DNA from: an uncultured Collinsella sp.
GTDB lineage: Bacteria; Actinomycetota; Coriobacteriia; Coriobacteriales; Coriobacteriaceae
Assembly (NCBI GenBank): GCA_937969105.1
Contig: CALBUZ010000027.1
Span: 1-10,548, forward strand
Direction of reading: 5' to 3'
Length of the DNA stretch: 10,548 nucleotides
The translations under genes and the position numbers were made by a program. The notes below the pieces were generated by a model. The model was not told the origin of the DNA. It did not search any database and was given only the letters and a program-made list of their open reading frames with translations. Of the stretch, positions 1 through 5,679 are shown piece by piece (position 1 is the first letter of the stretch; each line of letters opens with the position of its first letter).

Positions 1-1259
1 CGGTCGATGCCGGCAAGCTCCAGGCCAAAGGCGACCTCGTCGAGCACGGTGTCCTTGCAGATCTGGCGGTCGGGGTTCTGGAAAAGCGTTGCCACTTCGT
101 GTGCGATGCGGCTCGTGGGAACCGATGCCGTGTCCAAGCCCGTAACGCGTACGCTGCCCGATGCGGGCTTGAGCAAACCCGTGAGCAGTTTGGTGAGCGT
201 GGTTTTGCCGGCTCCGTTTTGGCCGACAATGCCCACGAGCTCGCCGGGGTAGAGCGTCAAGTTGAGGTCGTGGACGGCGGCGCCTCCATGGGGGTAAGAA
301 AACTCGACATGGTCAAAGGTGAGCACCGGCTCGGCGTCTTTCGCATGCGGGCGCAGCGACGGCGCGTGCGGGGAGCCTGCGGGCGCCTGGGTATCGCTTG
401 TCACACGGTCGGGGTCGACGATGCCCGCGATCAGTCGTTCTGCCTCGTCGACATCCAGACAGGGCGTGCCGCTTACCAGGCCATCGGCCTCGAGACTGTT
501 GAAGATGCGCGTGACGCGCGGGCAGTCGACGCCGATGGCGCGAAGCTCGTCGGTGTGCGCGAAGACCTCGTGCGGCTCACCTTGCAGCGCGATCTGGCCG
601 TGATCGAGCACCAACACACGGTTGCAGTACTCCGAAAGTAAAGCGACCTTTTGCTCAACGACGACGATGGTGATGCCGAGCGCGCGGTTTGCCTCGCGCA
701 GCGTCTCGAAGATCAAGGTGGAACTGGCGGGATCGAGCGCTGCGGTTGGCTCATCGAGCACTAAGACGCGCGGACGCATGGCGAGGATGGCGGCGATAGC
801 TACCTTTTGCTTTTGGCCGCCCGAAAGCGTGGCGATCTCGCGGTCGCGCAGGTCGCTGATACCGACGGTCTTAAGCGTCTCGCTCACGCGCTGCTCGATC
901 TGATCGTGCGGAACGCCAAAGTTCTCGAGGCCAAAGAGCATTTCGTCCTCAACGACCGAAGCGACCATCTGCGTATCGATGTCCTGCAGTACGCTACCGA
1001 CGACCTGCGATACGTCGGTGAGCGAGACCTCGCAGGTGTCGTGGCCGTCAACTAACACGGAGCCATAAAAGGTGCCGGTGTAGTGGTGAGGCACGGCGCC
1101 CGACAGACAGGCGGCAAGTGTGGACTTACCGGCGCCCGAAGGCCCGATAATGCCGATAAAATCTCCCCTGTTCACGCCGAGCGAGATATGCTTAAGCGCC
1201 TGCTCGGTCTGCGTGCCATAGGAGAACGAGACATCGTCGACGTTGATGATCGTTTCCAT
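1..1259 (-). CDS. ECF-type ABC transporter, fused double ATP-binding protein (partial, 3' end off window)
   Basis: Powers an energy-coupling-factor importer by ATP hydrolysis at the cytoplasmic face. The 419 visible residues hold one full nucleotide-binding domain and most of a second. Domain 1 has Walker A GPSGAGKST (39-47), Q-loop Gln92, signature LSGGQ (145-149) and Walker B VLVLDE (165-170). After a linker (about 240-310), domain 2 begins with Walker A GQNGAGKTT (346-354) and Q-loop FQNPDRQ (393-399); its signature lies beyond the edge. The fused layout is that of the YkoD/EcfA1-EcfA2 type. In domain 1 the usual H-loop histidine after Walker B appears replaced by Gln203 (VVVEQK), so that site may be weak. 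The ATG at 1257-1259 follows GAAAGG, about 5 nt upstream. The gene is 212 bp behind a TrpP-like S component on the same strand. An EcfT gene would be expected beyond the left edge but is not visible. Substrate is inferred from context only. Confidence 0.93.
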   Translation of the reverse strand, partial: METIINVDDVSFSYGTQTEQALKHISLGVNRGDFIGIIGPSGAGKSTLAACLSGAVPHHYTGTFYGSVLVDGHDTCEVSLTDVSQVVGSVLQDIDTQMVASVVEDEMLFGLENFGVPHDQIEQRVSETLKTVGISDLRDREIATLSGGQKQKVAIAAILAMRPRVLVLDEPTAALDPASSTLIFETLREANRALGITIVVVEQKVALLSEYCNRVLVLDHGQIALQGEPHEVFAHTDELRAIGVDCPRVTRIFNSLEADGLVSGTPCLDVDEAERLIAGIVDPDRVTSDTQAPAGSPHAPSLRPHAKDAEPVLTFDHVEFSYPHGGAAVHDLNLTLYPGELVGIVGQNGAGKTTLTKLLTGLLKPASGSVRVTGLDTASVPTSRIAHEVATLFQNPDRQICKDTVLDEVAFGLELAGID

Positions 1260-1279
1260 GGATACCTTTCATAGTCATC

Positions 1280-1319
1280 GGGGACGTTCTTAAATGACTA
1301 GTCGTTTAAGAACGTCCCC
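1280..1319. repeat. Near-perfect 40-bp palindrome in the ATPase leader
   Basis: Arms GGGGACGTTCTTAAA (1280-1294) and TTTAAGAACGTCCCC (1305-1319) are exact reverse complements. The 10-nt centre contains the further palindrome GACTAGTC (1296-1303), leaving T1295/G1304 as the only unmatched pair. It ends about 20 bp upstream of the ATPase start codon, so the transcript would carry a very stable hairpin just before the ribosome site. It has no U-tract on either side. A dispersed palindromic repeat is the likeliest identity; a regulatory hairpin for the ATPase is possible. Confidence 0.85.
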
Positions 1320-1364
1320 AAAAGCTAGTTGTTTGGGACAGTCTTTGGTGGTGAAGCACGGAGA

Positions 1365-1465
1365 CGGCTTTACGAGGGGCCCCAGGTCGGCGCGAAAGAG
1401 GAGCGAAGCGTACTTGGGTGCGCGGGCGACGAATGAACGCCAAGATGGGGTGGCTCGTAAAGCCG
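1365..1465 (-). repeat. Structured ~100-bp intergenic element, copy 1
   Basis: The 12-bp closing stem is CGGCTTTACGAG (1365-1376) with CTCGTAAAGCCG (1454-1465). An inner helix CCCCA (1380-1384)/TGGGG (1446-1450) follows, then GGCG/CGCC and an apical hairpin near 1408-1423. The core matches copy 2 at 6862-6959 in inverted orientation at roughly 46 of 54 positions, while the closing stems share no sequence. It begins 6 nt after the stop codon of the TrpP-like gene. Strand is uncertain: G-U pairing favours the strand sense to the upstream gene at two positions and the other strand at one. It could be a 3'-UTR RNA, a terminator variant or a small mobile repeat. It accounts for most of the 1260-1471 gap. 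Confidence 0.75.
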
Positions 1466-1471
1466 AGCGGG

Positions 1472-2044
1472 TTAGTTGAGCTTCAGGGCCTTCTGGATGG
1501 GCAGATAGAGAGCGCCAACCAGGATGGCGTTAAAGACGGCGGTCATAGCGACGACGGGCAGCATGGCAGCGGCGAGCTCGCCTACCACGCCGAGCATGGC
1601 CATCTTGATGACCATGAAGATGACGCCCGAGACAAAGGTGGTCACGAAGGTTGCGACGATGGCGACGGCAGGTTTGGCCTGGCCGTCCTTGGCAGCAGCG
1701 TTGACAATGACGGCCATGAGCATGGCGGCGATGCCCTCGGCGGCAAAATCGACGAACGGCGAGGTGGTGGTGATCTGGATCACGGCGGCCGAGATCAGGC
1801 CGATAACGAGCGCCTGGCCAATGTTGGGACGAACGACCAGGATAGTGAGGCAGAAGGCCGAGATAATGAACTCGGGGCTGATCATGCCGCCCGAGATGCC
1901 GGAGATGGCCTTGCCGACGGTGAAGTTGAGGATGAAGCCGGCGGCAAGCAGGATGGCGAGCAAGACGAGGGCGCGGACGTCGAGTTTGCCGCGGTCGGCG
2001 GTCTGGACGGTGCGGGGCTGGGCGGTGGTGGTGTTCTGAGACAT
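1472..2044 (-). CDS. TrpP-like ECF transporter S component, probable tryptophan permease
   Basis: An integral membrane protein of 190 residues that probably binds and imports tryptophan. About six hydrophobic segments are visible (roughly 25-43, 57-72, 76-92, 104-117, 127-150, 158-182), typical of S components. Stretches such as SGGMISPEF, GLISA, FVSGVIF and the C-terminal LPIQKALK resemble Bacillus TrpP (YhaG) as I remember it; I could not align them. Substrate is supported independently by the upstream leader peptide with three Trp codons and its terminator. The ATG at 2042-2044 follows AAAGGA about 8 nt upstream; longer in-frame starts would place coding sequence across the terminator hairpin. 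The next gene on this strand is a double ECF ATPase, which makes this the likely specificity subunit of that importer. Another aromatic substrate cannot be excluded. Confidence 0.85.
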   Translation of the reverse strand: MSQNTTTAQPRTVQTADRGKLDVRALVLLAILLAAGFILNFTVGKAISGISGGMISPEFIISAFCLTILVVRPNIGQALVIGLISAAVIQITTTSPFVDFAAEGIAAMLMAVIVNAAAKDGQAKPAVAIVATFVTTFVSGVIFMVIKMAMLGVVGELAAAMLPVVAMTAVFNAILVGALYLPIQKALKLN

Positions 2045-2123
2045 GGTGAAAATCCTTTCGGAAGGGAAGTGCAAGAGAAGAAAGCGGAGGCGCGTGATGC
2101 GAATGCGATTGGGCTCGAGATAG

Positions 2124-2154
2124 AAAAAGGCCCCCGGTCGAAACCGGAGGCCTT
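2124..2154 (-). terminator. Attenuator terminator of the Trp leader
   Basis: On the minus strand GGCCTCCGGT and ACCGGGGGCC form a 10-bp stem (one G-U pair) around a TTCG loop. Two A-T pairs extend it and it runs directly into five T residues (2124-2128). This is a canonical intrinsic terminator, 37 nt after the leader stop codon and about 80 nt before the TrpP-like start. The leader segment CGGTCGA (2197-2203) is complementary to TCGACCG in its loop and 3' arm (2135-2141), giving a plausible competing antiterminator pairing. Confidence 0.92.
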
Positions 2155-2190
2155 CCAATCACCTAGAGCGCAAAAACAGGCGTGAGGGAC

Positions 2191-2259
2191 TCACTGTCGA
2201 CCGATCGTATTCGCATCACGCCACCACCAGTTGTTGAGAGACTTCATCGTGTTCTTCAT
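2191..2259 (-). CDS. Tryptophan leader peptide (attenuator)
   Basis: A 22-residue ORF with Trp at residues 11, 12 and 13, ending in TGA at 2191-2193. The ATG (2257-2259) has a good ribosome site, AAAGGAG, 9 nt upstream. Its product is probably without function. Translation speed through the three TGG codons would sense charged tRNA-Trp. The codon for Trp13 and the next bases (GGCGTGA, 2216-2222) can pair with TCACGCC (2179-2185) to form the 1:2 hairpin of a classical attenuator. A ribosome stalled at the Trp codons would block this and leave CGGTCGA free to invade the terminator. No T-box sequence was seen, which supports leader-peptide attenuation over a tRNA-binding riboswitch. Confidence 0.9.
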   Translation of the reverse strand: MKNTMKSLNNWWWRDANTIGRQ

Positions 2260-2317
2260 GTTGGTGGCTCCTTTCGTGATGCCTTGGCGCGGTTGCACCT
2301 CGTTGCTGTTGCGCTGC

Positions 2318-2323
2318 ACTATA
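2318..2323 (-). promoter_or_regulatory. Putative -10 box for the Trp leader transcript
   Basis: TATAGT on the minus strand, about 60 nt upstream of the leader ATG. The -35 region 17-18 nt upstream (TTCCCT or TCCCTG) matches consensus poorly. A perfect 8-bp inverted repeat, AATCTTTT/AAAAGATT (2346-2364), sits at or just upstream of the -35 position and could be an operator or an AT-rich promoter element. Confidence 0.45.
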
Positions 2324-2400
2324 GCACAGCGAAGTGTGTGCAGGGAATCTTTTTTGAAAAGATTTCGGCGACGTTTCCCGCCGGTCGAATGGGCGGCTGG

Positions 2401-2431
2401 GCGGGCGGGCGACCTTGGCCTTCCCGCCCGC
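2401..2431 (-). terminator. GC-only hairpin after the C69 dipeptidase gene
   Basis: GCGGGCGGG (2401-2409) pairs perfectly with CCCGCCCGC (2423-2431) around a 13-nt loop, about 20 nt past the dipeptidase stop codon. No T-run follows on the minus strand, so it is either a non-canonical terminator or a 3'-end stabilising structure. Confidence 0.35.
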
Positions 2432-2450
2432 GCCTTAAGGTGAGGGGTTC

Positions 2451-4253
2451 TTAGGCCTTTTTGCGACGATAGAGCACGAAGCCGCAGACACCGATGACGA
2501 CGACGGCGCCAACGGCCATGGCGGCCATGTTGTTGCCCTCGGACTTCTCCTCGGTGGCCTCTTCCTTCTCGACCTCGGGCTCGGCAACGTCCTTATCGGA
2601 GAGGGCCTCGTCGGCGTAGGTGATGGACTCGACCAGGCAGTCGTTGTCGGCATCGTAGTCGCTCGGGACGAACTCCTCGGAGAAGTCGCCCTCCTTGAGG
2701 TAGTCACGCATTTCCTCGAGCATAGCCTTGCACTTGAGGTAGGTGTTTTTGGTGGCAGCCTTGCCGGCCTTGTTGGCCAGGGTGGTGCGGGCCTCGGTGT
2801 CCTCGGCGGCCTGCATGGCCTCGTCGACGGTCAGGTTCTGCTCGATGAGCTCCTTCTGCAGGGCGTCGAGGTAGGCGCGGACGCCGGTAGCGCAGTGATC
2901 GCGGTTCTCATAGGCGAGCGTGTTGATGTCCATGAGGACGTAGTTGATGGAGTTCTTGGGCTCCTCGTTGTTTACAACGTCTTCCTCTTCGCAGTGATCG
3001 AAGGAGACATCCTGATCGCTGAAGTAGGGGCTGACCTCGGTGAGCAGTGCGGAGTAGAGGGGGATAGCGACGGAGAACTCGGCGTTGGAGAGCATCTCCC
3101 ACTGGATGGTCGCGATTTCGGGGTCCATGCCGTGGCGGATCTGGAAGGTGTGGATCTCGGTGTTGCGGTTGGAGCCGATAGCATAGGCGCCGTCGGTGTT
3201 GGCGTTGAGACCGGCGACATTCTCGCCGCGAGCAGCGAAGCTGCGGATCATCTCAAAGGTGTTCCAGTCGGACTTGCCGGGCTGGAAGAACAGCGGCTGC
3301 ATCTCGTGGACCAGGGCGCCGGTCGTGGCGCGAGCGTCTTCACGCTCGTCCTTGACGATCTCGTAGTCAGTGCCTTCAGCCAGCGGGGCCATGAAGTAAT
3401 CGCGACCCTGGATATAGCGCGACCACTGGTGCATACCGGCCTCGCCGATCTCCTCGCCGTAGGTCTTGGCGACGTCGAACTTGCCGTCAGTGTACTCGGC
3501 AAAGCCCTTCTCCTTAGGCATGGACTCGATGCCCTCGGAATGGAGACAGTTCTCGGTGTCGTCGAGGTCGACGTCATAGGTGAGGTTGCCGATGTTGGGG
3601 TTGAGCGAGGCGATGTCATCGGCGAGCCTCATGGCAATCCACTGATGGCCGGAAAGCGCGGCGAACAGCCAGGTCTCGGTGCTGTCGGCGATGATGATCT
3701 GGTCGTTGGAGCAGACGCCCTGCTCGTCGATCAGGCTGCCGATGAGCTCGACGCCCTCGCGGGCCGTGGCGCTCTCGCCCAGGATGACGCTGGCATAGCT
3801 GTACTCGCCAATGCCAGTCTCCTCGGTGATGGGGTCGGCCTCTTCGGCCTTCTCGTTATAGGAGGTGCTCAACGTGGCAGAGCAGGAGACGCCCTTCTCG
3901 TTGATGCCGGCCTCGGAATATGCGTCGTAGCGATCTTCCCACTGCGAGGGGTTGTCGCGAACGAAGGTGTAGCGGTAGGTTGCGCCCTTGGACTTGTATT
4001 CAAAACCGGACTCGACCGAGGTGTACTCGTTGCCGTCCTTGTGTGCGGGCTCAATGCCAAAGTGCTTGACATAGCGCGGACCGAAGTCCTCGGAACGGCC
4101 ATAGTACGTGTTGCCGTCTGCCGTGAGCTTGCTACCCATGTAGATCTGGGTGCAGGCGAGCGCCGAAGTCGGCATGGTCATGATGGCCGCTGCTCCAAAC
4201 GCAAGGCCGCAGCCGAGCTTTTTGAGCGTGTTGACAGGATGAGTAAACCTCAT
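2451..4253 (-). CDS. Secreted C69-family dipeptidase (PepD/U34-like), C-terminally membrane-anchored
   Basis: A 600-residue dipeptidase of the N-terminal-nucleophile C69 family, expected to hydrolyse dipeptides outside the membrane. Residues 1-33 form a signal peptide (KK near residue 11, hydrophobic run, then ALA before the cleavage site). Cleavage would expose Cys34 as the new N-terminus, which in this family is the catalytic nucleophile. GRSEDFG (about 52-58) matches the conserved R-x-E-D region. The C-terminus has an acidic Glu/Lys-rich stretch, one membrane span (about 575-594) and RRKK, so the enzyme is probably tethered facing out. There is no LPXTG motif, and SALAC does not fit a lipobox. 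An in-frame ATG 20 codons earlier (4311-4313) lacks signal-peptide logic; the ATG at 4251-4253 has GGAGGG close upstream and is preferred. It stands alone between a repeat-rich control region and the Trp module. Confidence 0.9.
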   Translation of the reverse strand: MRFTHPVNTLKKLGCGLAFGAAAIMTMPTSALACTQIYMGSKLTADGNTYYGRSEDFGPRYVKHFGIEPAHKDGNEYTSVESGFEYKSKGATYRYTFVRDNPSQWEDRYDAYSEAGINEKGVSCSATLSTSYNEKAEEADPITEETGIGEYSYASVILGESATAREGVELIGSLIDEQGVCSNDQIIIADSTETWLFAALSGHQWIAMRLADDIASLNPNIGNLTYDVDLDDTENCLHSEGIESMPKEKGFAEYTDGKFDVAKTYGEEIGEAGMHQWSRYIQGRDYFMAPLAEGTDYEIVKDEREDARATTGALVHEMQPLFFQPGKSDWNTFEMIRSFAARGENVAGLNANTDGAYAIGSNRNTEIHTFQIRHGMDPEIATIQWEMLSNAEFSVAIPLYSALLTEVSPYFSDQDVSFDHCEEEDVVNNEEPKNSINYVLMDINTLAYENRDHCATGVRAYLDALQKELIEQNLTVDEAMQAAEDTEARTTLANKAGKAATKNTYLKCKAMLEEMRDYLKEGDFSEEFVPSDYDADNDCLVESITYADEALSDKDVAEPEVEKEEATEEKSEGNNMAAMAVGAVVVIGVCGFVLYRRKKA

Positions 4254-4480
4254 GATCCCTCCCAACTGTTGAGACCCCACAAAACTGTGCGGAATCTCAG
4301 CTAATAAATACATCTATTAGCCTATCGGAAGTCTAAGAAGTATTCATCTATTTCGATGAAATACTCGATGAGCGTCCTAAAATATGCGATGAGTGGATAA
4401 GAATACTCACTTTATAGCTTTAGCTAAATAAAGACTCCCTGCAATTACTGTGCCTGAATAAAGCGCCTTGCACAGGGCAC
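4254..4480 (-). promoter_or_regulatory. AT-rich upstream control region of the dipeptidase gene
   Basis: About 230 bp, clearly more AT-rich than the rest of the window, with no credible gene. It contains a perfect inverted repeat GCTAATA/TATTAGC (4300-4306, 4315-4321), three plus-strand copies of CGATGA (4354, 4366, 4387), two of ATACTC (4361, 4403), and an imperfect dyad at 4339-4365 built from GTATTCATC and GATGAAATAC. A dyad also surrounds TTTAGCTAAA near 4419-4428. TATAAA on the minus strand near 4411-4416 could be a -10 box, but I see no convincing -35. The layout suggests regulator binding; the regulator is unknown. Confidence 0.5.
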
Positions 4481-4527
4481 AAAGAAAAATCCCCCGCTGT
4501 TTGGCAAATGCATAAACAACGGGGGAT
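4481..4527 (-). terminator. Intrinsic terminator of the lipid kinase / microprotein operon
   Basis: On the minus strand ATCCCCCG and CGGGGGAT form the base of a long hairpin, extended by TGTTT/AAACA after a one-base mismatch. It is followed immediately by TTTTTCTTT. It lies 35 nt past the microprotein stop codon and insulates the AT-rich dipeptidase control region from upstream transcription. Confidence 0.92.
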
Positions 4528-4561
4528 ACGAGAATTGGATGAATATCATACCAATGTGGAA

Positions 4562-4654
4562 TTACTTCTTTCGGCGGTGGATCACGTTAATCGCATAGCC
4601 GACGAGCATGGCCAAGACGATGACGATAAAGCCAATCAGGGGGTTGTCGTTCAT
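4562..4654 (-). CDS. 30-residue single-span membrane microprotein
   Basis: A small ORF starting with ATG at 4652-4654 and ending with TAA at 4562-4564. It has a short polar N-terminus (MNDNP), a run of about 18 hydrophobic residues (roughly 6-25) and a basic end, HRRKK. The charge pattern predicts a single membrane span with the C-terminus in the cytoplasm. The ribosome site TAGGAGG is near-ideal and overlaps the stop codon of the lipid kinase gene, so the two should be co-translated from one operon that ends at the terminator just downstream. Function is not recognisable; a partner or membrane tether for the lipid kinase is a guess from position only. Confidence 0.75.
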   Translation of the reverse strand: MNDNPLIGFIVIVLAMLVGYAINVIHRRKK

Positions 4655-4663
4655 GGGGTCCTC

Positions 4664-5581
4664 CTATTTTCCGAGCGGGGAGAATTCGTCGACGATGAGG
4701 TCGAGGCATTGCGGAAGCGCGCGGGCACCAAAGACGCCCGAGTTGCTGGAGATGATCTCGCCATCGAACTGCATGCCCAGCGACGGCGTGCAGGTGATTT
4801 TGGCTTCCTTGGTCTGGATGATCTTGAACTGCGGACGGCCGAGCACCTTGCCGGCGGGGTCGAGCGCGGCGGTGATCACAGTGGGCAGGAGCTGGACGGT
4901 TTTTACGGGTTCGATGACCGCGATGTCGACCATGCCGTCGTTCATGCGGCAATCGGGGAACAGGTTGATGTCGTTTTGAATGACCGAGGTGTTGCCGGCC
5001 ATGCAGCAGATGCCATCGAGCTCCTCGACAATGCCGTCATGCTCAATCGTAAAGTGCGCCACCGTGGGGTTGGGCGTGGCGAGCGCGGAGAGGAAGTAGG
5101 CGATCTCGCCGATGTCGTTTTTGGTGGGGGCGGCCTTCATCATGATCTCGGCGTCGAAGCCCGAGCCGGCGATGATGATAAAGCCGTGGCGCTTCTCGTT
5201 GCCGTTCTCGTCGAGCCAAAAGAGCTCGCCCATGTCCACTTTGACCGTGCGACCGGCGCGGCAAGCCTTGGCAAGCGCCGCTGCCTCGGGGGCATTACCG
5301 ATGTTGTTAAAGAACAGGCAGGCTGTGCCGGAGGGGAAGACGAGCGTGGGGACACCGCACCCGCGCATTTGGTCGAGCACGTTGGAGACGGTGCCGTCGC
5401 CGCCCGAAACGACCACGCGATCAAACTCGCGCACGTCTGCCACGGCGTCCTCGGGTTCCATGCCATCGCCGATAAAGCGCATCACGACCTCGTCGCCGCC
5501 CTGCGCGAGGGCGTGCGTGAACGCGTAGATTTCATCTGAGCTGGGGCCCGATGCCGGGTTGTGGATGATAAGGCAGCGCAT
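4664..5581 (-). CDS. Diacylglycerol kinase catalytic-domain lipid kinase (YegS/DgkB/BmrU-like)
   Basis: A 305-residue member of the DAGK_cat family, which phosphorylates lipids such as diacylglycerol at the inner membrane face using ATP. Visible marks are NPASG at 8-12 (phosphate-binding start), the nucleotide-binding GGDGT at 60-64, FPSGTA at 82-87, GSGFDAE at 139-145 and a C-terminal FDGE in the second beta-rich domain. Full length agrees with the family. At the position where relatives usually read GT-x-ND, this protein reads GTACLFF, so the conserved Asn-Asp pair is missing and substrate or activity may differ. The ATG at 5579-5581 has only a weak ribosome site (GGGA). A -10-like TATACT on the minus strand (5611-5616) could start the transcript. 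A membrane microprotein follows within 10 nt. Confidence 0.88.
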   Translation of the reverse strand: MRCLIIHNPASGPSSDEIYAFTHALAQGGDEVVMRFIGDGMEPEDAVADVREFDRVVVSGGDGTVSNVLDQMRGCGVPTLVFPSGTACLFFNNIGNAPEAAALAKACRAGRTVKVDMGELFWLDENGNEKRHGFIIIAGSGFDAEIMMKAAPTKNDIGEIAYFLSALATPNPTVAHFTIEHDGIVEELDGICCMAGNTSVIQNDINLFPDCRMNDGMVDIAVIEPVKTVQLLPTVITAALDPAGKVLGRPQFKIIQTKEAKITCTPSLGMQFDGEIISSNSGVFGARALPQCLDLIVDEFSPLGK

Positions 5582-5679
5582 ACTTACGTTCCCGTTCTGT
5601 GACTAACCGAGTATAGTTGTAAGGCAATGCCGATATCCTACCCGTGTTTTTCGGGCCTAACCTTATTTGATGGGTTGAT

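Noticed and set aside
1260..1471. A hidden small protein gene between the S component and ATPase genes
   Set aside because: Open frames here cross the palindrome and the structured repeat and lack ribosome sites; repeat structure explains the sequence.
2124..2259. T-box riboswitch in front of the TrpP-like gene
   Set aside because: I saw no T-box consensus or specifier-loop layout; a translated leader with three Trp codons explains the terminator better.
2451..4253. Lipoprotein or sortase substrate status for the dipeptidase
   Set aside because: SALAC lacks the Leu expected at -3 of a lipobox, and no LPXTG-like motif precedes the C-terminal span; Cys34 is better explained as the catalytic residue.
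2895..4304. A 469-codon open frame on the plus strand, antisense to the dipeptidase gene
   Set aside because: It mirrors the codon pattern of the clear C69 dipeptidase on the other strand, its translation has no recognisable motif, and high GC makes long antisense frames common.
4508..5539. A 343-codon plus-strand frame opposite the lipid kinase and microprotein
   Set aside because: It crosses the strong terminator and two well-supported minus-strand genes; the protein is low in recognisable features. Judged a shadow.
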